From assembly GCA_046081125.1 (NCBI GenBank), contig JBJTVH010000054.1:13545-77544 (forward strand): a DNA stretch of 64,000 nt, read 5' to 3'. The position numbers and the translations under genes are program-made. Numbering within the stretch: position 1 is the first letter of the stretch; each line of letters starts with the position of its first letter. The stretch comes from JBEIFW01 sp046081125. Its GTDB lineage: Bacteria > Actinomycetota > Acidimicrobiia > Acidimicrobiales > Ilumatobacteraceae. The notes under the pieces are model-generated. The model worked only from the letters and a program-made list of their open reading frames with translations. It searched no databases and was not told the DNA's origin. This document shows positions 48,347-57,114 of the stretch, piece after piece.

Positions 48347-49273
48347 GTGATGGACGAGGTCGACCCGGTACTCGTCGAGGTGGTGCGCTCTCGCTTCGTC
48401 GAGAGCCGGCACCGAGGTGCCCTCGCGATGGTCGACGCGTCGGGCCGGACGCTGCTCGCGCTCGGGGACGTCGACGCCGAGATCCTCCCCCGCTCGGCAC
48501 TCAAGCCGTTGCAGGCGTTACCGCTCGTGACGAGCGGCGCCGCCGACGAGTTCGATCTCGAAGATCGCCATCTCGCCGTCGCCATGGGTTCGCACACCGG
48601 CCGGCCCGAGCACCGGGCCGCCGTGCGCGAACTGCTCGACGCCGCCCGGGTTCCCGAGACAGCGCTCGCGTGCGGCACCCAACCGGGCCGCGACGACCCG
48701 TTGGGCACCAACTGCTCTGGGAAGCATGCTGCCTTCCTGGCCATCGCCCGCCGGATGGAAGCGCCGACCGACGGGTATCTGTCGCTTGATCACCCGGTGC
48801 AGGTCGCGGTGCGGTCGGCGATCGAGGGGTGCTGCGGTTCCTCCTGCGGGGGGCCCGCACTCGACGGTTGTTCGGCTCCGGCCTGGCGCGTGCCGCTGCG
48901 CGCCCTCGCGACCGCCTACGCGCGCTTAGCCGCCGACGCCGGGCCGTCGGCTCGGTTGTTCGACGCCGGCATCGCCGAACCGTGGGCCCTCGCCGGTGAC
49001 GGCACGTTCGTCACGTCGGTGACACAGGCAGCCGACGGGCGGGCGCTGGTGAAGTCAGGGGCCGAGGGGGTCCTGGCGGCAGGGATCCGACCTGAGGGCA
49101 TCGGCATCGTCGTCAAGATCGCCGATGGTGCCGCCCGGGCGGCCGAGGTCGCGCTCGCCACCGTCCTCGGTCGGGTGCTGCCCGGACTGGATCTCGCGGC
49201 GTTCACCCGACCGCCCGTGCACCGCTTCACGGGCGAGGTCGTCGGCGTCGTGCGGCCGAGCCTGCTGCTCTGA
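48347..49273 (+). CDS. Asparaginase of the PF06089 type
   Basis: This 308-residue protein is of the actinobacterial asparaginase family. It shows VEVVRSRFVESRHRGALAMVDASGRTLLALGD, FPRSA-like LPRSALKPLQALPLV, MGSHTGRPEH, GTNCSGKHAAFLA, and GIGIVVKIADGAARAAEVAL. It should hydrolyse L-asparagine or a related amide in the cytoplasm. GGAG lies 6 bases before GTG 48347; ATG 48350 is an alternative. It ends 50 bases before the TauD-like gene. Confidence 0.85.
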   Translation: MMDEVDPVLVEVVRSRFVESRHRGALAMVDASGRTLLALGDVDAEILPRSALKPLQALPLVTSGAADEFDLEDRHLAVAMGSHTGRPEHRAAVRELLDAARVPETALACGTQPGRDDPLGTNCSGKHAAFLAIARRMEAPTDGYLSLDHPVQVAVRSAIEGCCGSSCGGPALDGCSAPAWRVPLRALATAYARLAADAGPSARLFDAGIAEPWALAGDGTFVTSVTQAADGRALVKSGAEGVLAAGIRPEGIGIVVKIADGAARAAEVALATVLGRVLPGLDLAAFTRPPVHRFTGEVVGVVRPSLLL

Positions 49274-49323
49274 GCTGCAGCGGCCTGGCCCGAACCGCCC
49301 CGCCGGGATGGGACGATGAGGGC

Positions 49324-50190
49324 ATGCACGCGACACGTCTCGCCGTCACGCCCACCGCCGGTGCTCTCGGGGCCGAGATCACCGGGATCGATTGCACCCG
49401 GCCGCTCGACCCCGAGCAGGTGGCTGCGCTGCGCGCGGCACTCGACCGCCATCTCGTGGTGTTCCTGCCTGACCAGCCGCTCACCCTCGACCACCTCGAG
49501 CGGCTCACCGACGAACTCGGCGGTCGAGACGTCACCCCCTACGTGCGGGCCGTGGAAGGACGCCCCTACGTCATCCGCGTGATCAAGGAAGCACACGACG
49601 AGTTGAACTTCGCGAACGCCTGGCACACGGATCTGTCGTACCTGCCCGAACCTCCCTCGTACACGCTGCTGCACGCCTGGGACGTGCCCGACGCCGGCGG
49701 CGACACGGTGTGGACCAACCAGCAACTCGCCTACGACACGCTGTCGCGCGGGCTGCGCGCCACCCTCGACGGTCTCGACGCCGTGCACTCGGCGGGCCCG
49801 GCGTACGGCACGGGCGGCTACCTGGACAAGGTGGCCGACAAGACGTCGATGGCGATCGAGCCGTCGCCGGAGGCCTACGGAACCCAGGTCCACCCGGTCG
49901 TCACCGCGCATCCTTCCAGCGGGCGATCGGCGCTGTACGTGAACCCGACCTACACCCAGCGCTTCGAGGGGTGGACCGCCGCCGAGTCCCAGCCGTTGCT
50001 CGACGTCGTTCATCGCCATGCGACCAATCCGAACTTCACCTGCCGGTTGCGGTGGCGGCGTCACACCCTTGCGATCTGGGACAACCGCGCCACGATGCAC
50101 AACGCGCTCAACGACTACCGAGGGGTCCGGCGAGAGATGTTCCGGACCTCGGTGCACGGCTCGGCACCGATGGCTGCCCGGGCGCGCTGA
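49324..50190 (+). CDS. TauD/TfdA-family Fe(II)/2-oxoglutarate dioxygenase
   Basis: This 288-residue protein has the N-terminal start LGAEITGIDCTRPL, the HxD motif in AWHTDLSYLPEPP, LLHAWDVPDAGGDTVW, HPVVTAHPSSGRSALYVNPTYTQRF, and the distal WDNRATMHNALNDY (His) and RREMFR (Arg binding 2-oxoglutarate). It hydroxylates or cleaves a small molecule such as taurine, a sulfonate or a phenoxy acid; context does not say which. GATGAGGG just ahead of ATG 49324 is a fair ribosome site. Confidence 0.9.
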   Translation: MHATRLAVTPTAGALGAEITGIDCTRPLDPEQVAALRAALDRHLVVFLPDQPLTLDHLERLTDELGGRDVTPYVRAVEGRPYVIRVIKEAHDELNFANAWHTDLSYLPEPPSYTLLHAWDVPDAGGDTVWTNQQLAYDTLSRGLRATLDGLDAVHSAGPAYGTGGYLDKVADKTSMAIEPSPEAYGTQVHPVVTAHPSSGRSALYVNPTYTQRFEGWTAAESQPLLDVVHRHATNPNFTCRLRWRRHTLAIWDNRATMHNALNDYRGVRREMFRTSVHGSAPMAARAR

Positions 50191-50302
50191 GCGACGAACC
50201 GGCAAGGCTCGGTCGAGGACCCGGCAAGGACCGGGCACGGTCCATCAGGCTGACGGGTGAACGGTCCGATGCGTGGGGTGCTGCCCGTGCACCCCACTCG
50301 TC

Positions 50303-53300
50303 ATGGACCGACCGACCCGCCCCCGCATCCGTGTCGACCACCGGCGGTCGGTGCGCGCCGGCCTTGCGATCACGGTGGCGATCCTGGCCAGCAGCTGCAC
50401 CCCGGAATCGGTTCGAGCCTCGAGTGGCGGGGCCACCGGCGCGACCGGACGAGCGATCACCTCACCGGTCGAACGACCGACGGGAGGTGGCGCCACCAGC
50501 TGGGACGACGGCCGGACTCACGTACTCGTCCAGCTCGCAGGCGCCTGGGAAACGCCGGCCATGGTGCAGCCCACACCGGGCCGCAGCTGGTCGGCCGGTG
50601 CCCCGCTGCCCCGGCAGGCGGCGACCGGCAACGACCGCGCCGCAGTGATCGCCGCCGTCGCAGCCGTCCCCGGCGTGGTCGAGGTGCGCTCGCTCGCACC
50701 GGGCCTGCTCGCCGTTGCGACCGATGGGCCGACGGAGCCGCTGGCAGCCGTTCCGGGCGTCGCCGGCGTCGATGACGACGTGCTCATGCAGTTCGGGGAC
50801 CTCGACCCGCTCTTCGGTCGCCAGTGGGCCTTGCGCAACGTCGGCGATCCTGCGCAGACGGGCGGCGCACCGTCGGTCGCCGGCGTCGACATCGGCGCGC
50901 CCGACGCATGGGCGGTGGCCACCGGCGCCGGTCAGGTCATCGCGGTGATCGACTCCGGCGTCGCCCTCGACCATCCGGATCTCGCCGGGCGCTCCTGGCG
51001 CAACGCTGCGGAACGTTGCGGGAACGGGCTCGACGACGACGGCAACGGTCTGGCCGACGATTGCGTCGGATGGGATTTCGGCGGCGACGATCCCGATCCT
51101 CGCCCCGACCCCGCCGCCTCGGTGCGAAACCACGGGACTCATGTCGCCGGCATCGCTGCCGCGACCCTCGGCAATGGGGTCGGTATCGCCGGGGTTGCGC
51201 CCGATGCCCGGATCATGGCGCTCAAGGTCTCCCGGGGTGAGGTGTTGCCGTCCTCGACCGTCGTCGCAGCGATGCGGTACGCCGTCGACCACGGCGCGAC
51301 GGTGATCAACCTGTCGCTCGGGGTGACAGGGGTGACCCGCCAGCGGATGGGCGCCCTCGAGCAGGCGATCGCCTACGCCCAGGCAGCCGGGGTGACGGTC
51401 GTGGCAGCAGCGGGCAACGCGTCGAGTTCGCTCGACGTCACCGACACCTGGCCGGCCGGGTACTCACGCTGGTACGACAACGTCGTCACGGTCGGGGCGA
51501 CGACGGCGACCGACGCCCGGGCGTCGTACTCGAACTACGGAACCCCGGTGGTCGTCTGGGCGCCGGGGAGCGCCATCTACTCGACGCTCGCCGACGGCAT
51601 GGGCTACGGCTTCATGAGCGGCACGTCGATGGCGACCCCGATCGTCACCGGAGCGATCGCCGTGCTCCGATCCGCCGGCACGACCGAGGCGGGCGCGCTG
51701 CGCACGGCGCTCACGAGCGCGGCCGTGCGCGCGGGACCCGGACCCCGGCTCCACCTCGGCGGGGCGCTCACCGGCAACGGGTCGGGGCCGCCGTACTCGA
51801 CGATGACCGCCTACGGCCTCGACGTTGTCCGGGCCGGCTCGCCCTCGACGATCGACCTCGCCATCGAGGCACGCAACCTCGGCGTCGCAACGGCCCGCGT
51901 GCGCCTCGCAATGGCGACCCGGGAGGGCGGGTCGGTGTACGGCGTGGGCGCACTGTCGCTCAGCCTGACCGACGCCGGCGCCGCGCCGGTTGCCGTCGTC
52001 TCCGATGACAACGGCACCCTGGGGTGGTCGGCCTCGGTCCCGGCGGCCGAACTCGCGTCGACCGGACGCCGACTCCGACTGTTCGGCGCGCTCCCCGAGG
52101 GCCGATACGCCATCGTCGCCGAACTGATCGGACCTGACGGCTCCGCACTCGACCGGCCGCTCGCGCTCGCGTTCGACGTCGCCGCCGCTGCTCCCGCCTC
52201 GACGCCCGGACCGGCAAGTGTGAGCACGACTCCGGCTCCTCCACCGGCCAGCTCATCGGCGCCCGGGCCGGCGACCTCGGCCCCGACCGCATCCGGACGA
52301 GCGATCACCTCGCCGACGACGACACCGGTCACGACGCGCCCCGCCGCGCCGCGGGCGGCCACGCCCACGACGGCCACCACGGCGCCGGCTGCCAGTGCGC
52401 CGACCACTACCGGGGCGCCGTCGACTTCGACACCGGTCGGGGCCACGCCCGCCGAGCGGCCGGCAGCGCCTCCGTCGCCGGCCACGACGAACGCCGGCCG
52501 TTCCGGCGGGTCGGCGCCGGCGAACGTCGGTGGCGCGCCCGGTGCGCCAGGGTCCGGCGCGGCGCCCATCCCCCCGGGCGGGACGCCGCCGGGCGGGCCC
52601 CCGCCTGCGGGATCGCGTCCGCCCGACCCGATCGAGGACACCCGACCCCCGGTCGAGGCCGGTGACTGGTCGTTCCAGTCCGCGGTACCCGCCGCCGGTC
52701 CGACGCGGGGCGGGACTGCGCTCACCCTCAACGGGCGGTTCCCGGTCGGCCGGACCGTGTACGTCTGGTTCGGTGCCAGCGTCGCCCAGGCGCTCGCACC
52801 GACACCCGGGAGCCTGGTGGTCCTCACACCGCCGGCCGCTACGCCCGGCACCGTCGACGTCTCGGTGCGGTTCAACGACGGCGGCCGCCTCGTAGCCCTC
52901 ACCCGACCGGCGTCGTACACCTACCTGGCGCCGACCGATCGGGCGGCGGTCGGCGCCCCGCGCCCGCAGCCGGCCCGTCCGGCGGCCCCTGCCCCGGGCT
53001 CCGCCACCACGAGCCCTGCCACCGCCGGACCCACCAGCCCGGTGACGACCGCCCGGCCCCCCAGCACCGCCGTGCCGCCGTCACCGACGACCAGCCCGAC
53101 GACCCGGCCCGCCCCCCTTCCGGTGCCACCCTCGCCGACGACTCGTCCGGCTCCGGTTCCGACCACCGCTGGCCGACCACCGGCACCACGGGTCCAGCGA
53201 GGCCCACTGACCCTGGTTGCGCCGACAACGAACTCGCTCCTCGGCCGGCTCGAGCCAAGCCACCTCGCCACGCCGTGCGCAGCATCGGCCTGCCGGGCCA

Positions 53301-53314
53301 TCCGACTCGGCTGA
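50303..53314 (+). CDS. Secreted subtilisin-family (S8) serine protease with C-terminal TIG domain
   Basis: This 1003-residue protein has a basic N-terminus and a hydrophobic segment ending ILASSC, a lipobox-like cleavage site. A prodomain-like region precedes the S8 catalytic domain, with Asp in VIDSGVALDHPDLAG, His in NHGTHVAGIAAA, and Ser in SGTSMATPIV. Between Asp and His is a Ca-binding insertion, LDDDGNGLADDC. Next come a beta domain, a long Thr/Pro/Ala linker, a TIG/IPT immunoglobulin-like domain (about 800-885), a second Pro-rich linker and a short Cys-containing tail. ATG 50303 gives a normal signal peptide; GTG 50273 would add 10 residues. Its stop lies 13 bases before the SDR gene. 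Confidence 0.88.
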   Translation: MDRPTRPRIRVDHRRSVRAGLAITVAILASSCTPESVRASSGGATGATGRAITSPVERPTGGGATSWDDGRTHVLVQLAGAWETPAMVQPTPGRSWSAGAPLPRQAATGNDRAAVIAAVAAVPGVVEVRSLAPGLLAVATDGPTEPLAAVPGVAGVDDDVLMQFGDLDPLFGRQWALRNVGDPAQTGGAPSVAGVDIGAPDAWAVATGAGQVIAVIDSGVALDHPDLAGRSWRNAAERCGNGLDDDGNGLADDCVGWDFGGDDPDPRPDPAASVRNHGTHVAGIAAATLGNGVGIAGVAPDARIMALKVSRGEVLPSSTVVAAMRYAVDHGATVINLSLGVTGVTRQRMGALEQAIAYAQAAGVTVVAAAGNASSSLDVTDTWPAGYSRWYDNVVTVGATTATDARASYSNYGTPVVVWAPGSAIYSTLADGMGYGFMSGTSMATPIVTGAIAVLRSAGTTEAGALRTALTSAAVRAGPGPRLHLGGALTGNGSGPPYSTMTAYGLDVVRAGSPSTIDLAIEARNLGVATARVRLAMATREGGSVYGVGALSLSLTDAGAAPVAVVSDDNGTLGWSASVPAAELASTGRRLRLFGALPEGRYAIVAELIGPDGSALDRPLALAFDVAAAAPASTPGPASVSTTPAPPPASSSAPGPATSAPTASGRAITSPTTTPVTTRPAAPRAATPTTATTAPAASAPTTTGAPSTSTPVGATPAERPAAPPSPATTNAGRSGGSAPANVGGAPGAPGSGAAPIPPGGTPPGGPPPAGSRPPDPIEDTRPPVEAGDWSFQSAVPAAGPTRGGTALTLNGRFPVGRTVYVWFGASVAQALAPTPGSLVVLTPPAATPGTVDVSVRFNDGGRLVALTRPASYTYLAPTDRAAVGAPRPQPARPAAPAPGSATTSPATAGPTSPVTTARPPSTAVPPSPTTSPTTRPAPLPVPPSPTTRPAPVPTTAGRPPAPRVQRGPLTLVAPTTNSLLGRLEPSHLATPCAASACRAIRLG

Positions 53315-53315
53315 G

Positions 53316-53328
53316 TAGCGTCGCCGCA
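53316..53328 (+). promoter_or_regulatory. Leaderless promoter (-10 box TAGCGT) of the SDR gene
   Basis: TAGCGT (53316-53321), only 1 base after the TGA of the subtilase gene, is followed by 6 bases and ATG 53328. Confidence 0.5.
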
Positions 53329-54305
53329 TGGGGCAACGTTTCGAAGACGGATTCTCGGGCCGCACTGCGGTCGTGACCGGTGGCGGCACCGGCATGGGCC
53401 GGGAGCTCGTCCACCAACTGACCGCCGACGGATGCGACGTCGCGACCTGCGACGTCATCATCGACAATGCCGAGCAGACCGCGGCGCGCTGCGCCGCCGA
53501 CGGCCACCCCGGCTCGGTGCTCACCTTCGCCGCCGACGTCTCCGACGAATCCCAGGTGCTGGCCTTCGCCGAGGCGGTCGGCCGGTGGCGCCCACGCGTG
53601 AACCTGTTGTTCAACAACGCCGGCATCGGTGGAGGCGGCACGATCGTCGCCGGGGATCGCGCCCAGTGGGAGCGGGTCTTCGACGTCTGCTGGTACGGCG
53701 TCTACTACTCGACCCTCGCCTTCCTTCCCCAGCTGCTGCGGGCCGACGCCGGCGTCGTCGTGAACACGAGCTCGGTGAACGGCTTCTACGCCTCGATCGG
53801 TCCCGACCTGCCACACACCGCTTACAGCGCAGCGAAGTTCGCCGTGAAGGGTTTCACCGAGGCTCTCATCACCGACTTCGCCGTCAACGCGCCCCACCTG
53901 CGGGCCGCCGTGGTGATGCCTGGCCACATCGGCACCTCCATCCAGGCCAACTCCGACGCGCTCCTCGGGCTCGACGACCCTGCCCGGCTCCGGGACCGGT
54001 ACGCCTCGGCGGGGCGTAGCGCCGATCACCTGAGCGACGACGAACTCCTGGCCCGAGCCCGACGCCGGGCCGAATCGTTCGAAGCCTCTGCGGTCACGAC
54101 CGCTGCAGAGGCCGCCGCCATCATCCTGGACGCCGTGCGCCGGGACGAGTGGCGGATTCTGGTGGGGCCCGATGCCGTGCTGATCGACGAGATGGTCCGC
54201 GCCGACCCCCTCCACGCCTACGAAGCAGATTTTCACCGGCGCTGGGCGATGGGCATGGCCGAGTTCCGCCGGGACGCGCTCAGAGCCCGAACGACCGACC
54301 GATGA
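53328..54305 (+). CDS. Short-chain dehydrogenase/reductase (SDR)
   Basis: This 325-residue classical SDR has TGGGTGMGRE as the cofactor loop, NNAG as LLFNNAGIGG, VVVNTSSVNG for the catalytic Ser, and YSAAK for YxxxK. About 80 residues extend beyond the usual core (RYASAGRSADHLSDDELLARARRRAESFE and a C-terminal helix). Such lengths occur in SDRs of cholesterol and fatty-alcohol metabolism. ATG 53328 fits a leaderless start. The 3' end overlaps the convergent acyl-CoA dehydrogenase gene by 26 bases. Confidence 0.9.
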   Translation: MGQRFEDGFSGRTAVVTGGGTGMGRELVHQLTADGCDVATCDVIIDNAEQTAARCAADGHPGSVLTFAADVSDESQVLAFAEAVGRWRPRVNLLFNNAGIGGGGTIVAGDRAQWERVFDVCWYGVYYSTLAFLPQLLRADAGVVVNTSSVNGFYASIGPDLPHTAYSAAKFAVKGFTEALITDFAVNAPHLRAAVVMPGHIGTSIQANSDALLGLDDPARLRDRYASAGRSADHLSDDELLARARRRAESFEASAVTTAAEAAAIILDAVRRDEWRILVGPDAVLIDEMVRADPLHAYEADFHRRWAMGMAEFRRDALRARTTDR

Positions 54306-55428
54306 TCTCCTTCATGATCTCGGTCGTGCCGCCGTAGATCGTGGTGATCCTGGCATCGGCGTAGGCCCGGGCGATCGGGTATTCGCGCATGTAGCCGTAG
54401 CCGCCGAACAACTGCAGGCACTTGTCGACGGCCCGCTTCTGCAGTTCCGTGCACCACCACTTCGCCATCGCTGCCTCCTCGGCGCTCAAGGCGCCCCGGC
54501 CGAGGGCCTCGATGCACTTGTCGACGAACGCCTGGGCGACCTCGACCTCGGTGGCGACCTCGGCGAGGACGAACTTCGAGTTCTGGAACGACCCGATGCG
54601 CTGCCCGAAGGCCTGCCGTTCCCGCACGTACTCGAGCGTCCAGGCGAGAGCCTGGCGAGCCGTGGCCACGCCGGTGACGGCGATCGAGAGGCGCTCCTGG
54701 GGCAGGTTCGACACGAGGTAGGTGAACCCACGTCCTTCCTCGCCCAGCAGGTTCGTGACCGGCACCCGCACGTCGGTGAAGAACAGCTCCGCCGTGTCCT
54801 GGCCGTGAAGCCCGATCTTGTCGAGGTTCCGACCCCGGTCGAAGCCCTCCATCCCCCGCTCGAGGACCAGCAACGAGATCCCCTTGTGCTTGAGCGCCGG
54901 ATCGGTCTTGACCGCCGTGATCACGACGTCGGCGTTGATCCCGTTCGTGATGAACGTCTTCGCGCCGTTCACGACGTAGCAGTCACCGTCACGGATCGCC
55001 GTGGTGGACATCGAGGCCAGGTCGGAGCCGATCCCCGGTTCGGTCATTGCGACGGCGGTGACCAGGTCGCCCGACGCGATCCCCGGCAACCAGCGCGACC
55101 GCTGTTCGTCGGTGCAGTACGTGAGGAAGTAGGGGGTGGTGATGTCGTTGTGGAGGGTCAGCCCGAGCCCGACGGAGTTGGCGCCGGCCGCAGCGATCTC
55201 CTCGGCCAGCACGACGTTGAACCGGAAGTCGTCCGAGCCGCCCCCGCCGTAGGACTCGGGGATCTGGAAGCCGAGGAACCCCAGTGAACCCGCCTGGGTG
55301 AACACCGTTCGGGGCACGATGCCGGACTCGTCCCACTCGACCACGTGCGGGGCGACGTCGTTGGCCAGCCAGCTGCGCACGCTGGCGCGGAACTGCTCGT
55401 GGGTGTCGTCGAACAGGGTGCGATCCAT
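54280..55428 (-). CDS. Acyl-CoA dehydrogenase
   Basis: In this 382-residue protein the first half shows FRASVRSWLANDVAPH, GFLGFQIPESYGGGG, and VTAVAMTEPGIGSDLASM (FAD-binding). The second half shows YVRERQAFGQRIGSFQN, ARTTEV-equivalent VAQAFVDKCIEAL, and QLFGGYGYMREYPIARAYADARITTIYGGTTEIMKEII with the catalytic-base region near the C-terminus. It is a flavoprotein that introduces the alpha-beta double bond in a CoA ester. Start ATG 55428 is at the head of the first helix. It is convergent with an SDR gene and lies 28 bases downstream of a lipoprotein gene. Confidence 0.94.
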   Translation of the reverse strand: MDRTLFDDTHEQFRASVRSWLANDVAPHVVEWDESGIVPRTVFTQAGSLGFLGFQIPESYGGGGSDDFRFNVVLAEEIAAAGANSVGLGLTLHNDITTPYFLTYCTDEQRSRWLPGIASGDLVTAVAMTEPGIGSDLASMSTTAIRDGDCYVVNGAKTFITNGINADVVITAVKTDPALKHKGISLLVLERGMEGFDRGRNLDKIGLHGQDTAELFFTDVRVPVTNLLGEEGRGFTYLVSNLPQERLSIAVTGVATARQALAWTLEYVRERQAFGQRIGSFQNSKFVLAEVATEVEVAQAFVDKCIEALGRGALSAEEAAMAKWWCTELQKRAVDKCLQLFGGYGYMREYPIARAYADARITTIYGGTTEIMKEIIGRSFGL

Positions 55429-55456
55429 GAGTTCGGCACCGTACCCGGCGAACAGT

Positions 55457-55978
55457 TCAGCGGGCGGTGGTCGCCGGCGATCCGATCGGCACGACGCCGC
55501 AGGCCCGCTGGTTGTAGGCGTCGACCCGCTCGCCGGCTGCGGTGAACGTCCGGTCCTCGCCGATCGCGAGCACCGCACCGGCGAGGGTGCCCCACTGCCA
55601 GCCGCCTTGCTCGGTGGCCGCACCGAGCTTGCCGTAGCCCGTCACGACGATGCCGAGGTCGTCACGGAGTTCCGTCGGCGCAGCCGACGCCATCACCGGG
55701 AGCACCGCCCGAAGCTCGGCAAAGGCCAACCGGAGTTGGCCGGGCTCGCGCGACGCTGCGAGATCGACACTCGCGAACCGGCGCGCCGCCGCGCAGTAGT
55801 CGGTCGGATCGACCGGAGGCACAGACGGCGCCGCCGCCGATTCCGTCACCGATGCCGTGGTCGAACGCGACGCGGCCGAGGTGCTCGGCCCCGTCGGCTG
55901 CGCCGTCGAGCCGTCCGAGCACGCGCCGGCTGCGACGACGACTGCGCCAGCCACGAACCACGCTCGGGTCCGGCTCAC
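55457..55978 (-). CDS. Putative lipoprotein of unknown function
   Basis: This 173-residue protein has the signal peptide VSRTRAWFVAGAVVVAAGAC with lipobox AAGAC. A Ser/Thr-rich tether of about 35 residues follows, then a compact helical domain starting DPTDYCAAARRFASVD and ending RACGVVPIG, whose two cysteines may form a disulfide. Its GTG start overlaps the SGNH lipoprotein stop (GTGA). No catalytic motif is seen. The pair of lipoproteins is probably one cell-surface unit. Confidence 0.65.
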   Translation of the reverse strand: MSRTRAWFVAGAVVVAAGACSDGSTAQPTGPSTSAASRSTTASVTESAAAPSVPPVDPTDYCAAARRFASVDLAASREPGQLRLAFAELRAVLPVMASAAPTELRDDLGIVVTGYGKLGAATEQGGWQWGTLAGAVLAIGEDRTFTAAGERVDAYNQRACGVVPIGSPATTAR

Positions 55979-56679
55979 GAACCCGCCACCGGTCGCAGGT
56001 CGAGCTGGGCCTTGATCACCCGAGCCAGCCAATCGGCACGCTTCTGGTACCCCGCGTCGGTGAGGTGGATCCGGTCGGAGTCCATGATCTTCGGGTCCTG
56101 CTTCACGAACCCCACCCAATCGACGACGAGCACGTTGCCCCGTCGGGTCGCCGCCTGGCGCACGAGTTGGTTGAACCGGTCCGCCACCTTGCCCGGCGCG
56201 GTCTTCGGATCCCGGTAGGGCGGGACCCACACGATGGGAACGGCCTTGGGCACGGCGGCGAGCGCCGCGTCGATCCGGCCGATCAGCTCCTCGTCCTTCG
56301 CCCCCGCCGTCGAGTCGTTGGTTCCCAGCGCGATCACCACCAGCCGCCGACCCGGGCTGTTGGTCTGCAGCTCGGTGACGCCGTCAGGGATCTCGCGGCC
56401 GATCTCGGCGGAGGCGTCGAACTCGAAACCGACTCGGGCCGCGGCCTCGGTGAAGAAGTCGAGACAACCGACGGTGAGCGAATCACCGACGACGAACACG
56501 TCCCGCTTTCGCACCGGCACCGTGGTGGTGGTCGTCGTCGGCGGTGGGTCGGTCGGAAGGGTCGGTTCCTTGGTCGAGATCGGGGTCTGCGCCACCGTCC
56601 CGTCGTCGCCGCAGGCGGTGGCACCCACCGTCAAGACCACGAGCAGGGCGAGGATCCGGCGCAGCACGGTGCCCATCAT
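55975..56679 (-). CDS. SGNH/GDSL-hydrolase-like lipoprotein
   Basis: In this 234-residue protein a lipobox in VGATAC ends the signal peptide. A Thr/Pro tether (PTDPPPTTTTTTVPV) follows, then an SGNH fold: VVGDSLTVG (block I serine), a block II glycine near ASAEIGREIPDG, GTNDST (block III Asn), and RIHLTDAGY (block V Asp-x-x-His equivalent, DRIHL). It could act as an O-acetyl esterase on peptidoglycan or surface glycans outside the membrane. Start ATG 56679 or 56676. It is divergent from the SCP2 gene with 29 bases between. Confidence 0.82.
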   Translation of the reverse strand: MMGTVLRRILALLVVLTVGATACGDDGTVAQTPISTKEPTLPTDPPPTTTTTTVPVRKRDVFVVGDSLTVGCLDFFTEAAARVGFEFDASAEIGREIPDGVTELQTNSPGRRLVVIALGTNDSTAGAKDEELIGRIDAALAAVPKAVPIVWVPPYRDPKTAPGKVADRFNQLVRQAATRRGNVLVVDWVGFVKQDPKIMDSDRIHLTDAGYQKRADWLARVIKAQLDLRPVAGS

Positions 56680-56694
56680 CGCGGGCCGGGCCGC

Positions 56695-56709
56695 TACCGT
56701 GCCCTCGCA
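56695..56709 (+). promoter_or_regulatory. Probable near-leaderless promoter (-10 box TACCGT) of the SCP2 gene
   Basis: TACCGT (56695-56700) is followed by 8 bases and ATG 56709, with no ribosome site. The leader would be 0-2 bases long. Confidence 0.4.
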
Positions 56710-57107
56710 TGGCGCACGAGTTCCTGAGCGACGACTGGTTCGAGGCCGCCAAGGCCGTCTACGAGGAGCACGGCAAGGGGGTCAAGCCGCCGTTCGCGAT
56801 ACGGATGCAGCAGGTCGTCACCGATGTGCCGTGGGGCGGCGAGGTCCGGACCTTCATCGACACCTCCGGCGATGAGCCCCGGATGGAAAAAGGCGAACTC
56901 GACAAGCCGGACGTCACCCTCACCACCGACTATGCGACGGCCAAGAAGCTCTTCGTCGACCAGGACCAGGCAGCGGCGATGCAGGCCTTCATGTCCGGGA
57001 AGATCAAGGTCGCCGGCGACATGAGCAAGCTGATGATGATGCAGACGGCCCCGCCGGTCGACGCCATGGTCGCTATCTCGGCCCACATCAAGGCGATGAC
57101 CGCCTGA
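56709..57107 (+). CDS. SCP2 (sterol carrier protein-like) domain protein
   Basis: This 132-residue protein has the single SCP2 fold: FLSDDWFEAAKAVYEEHG, then RMQQVVTDVPWGGEVRTFIDTSG, DVTLTTDYATAKKLFVDQD and the amphipathic MQAFMSGKIKVAGDMSKLMMMQ, where 'sGklkv.Gd' is the family motif. It binds fatty acyl or sterol ligands in the cytoplasm, probably handing them to CoA-dependent enzymes. It ends 7 bases before the end of the convergent kynureninase gene. Confidence 0.88.
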   Translation: MAHEFLSDDWFEAAKAVYEEHGKGVKPPFAIRMQQVVTDVPWGGEVRTFIDTSGDEPRMEKGELDKPDVTLTTDYATAKKLFVDQDQAAAMQAFMSGKIKVAGDMSKLMMMQTAPPVDAMVAISAHIKAMTA

Positions 57108-57114
57108 GCCGTGC

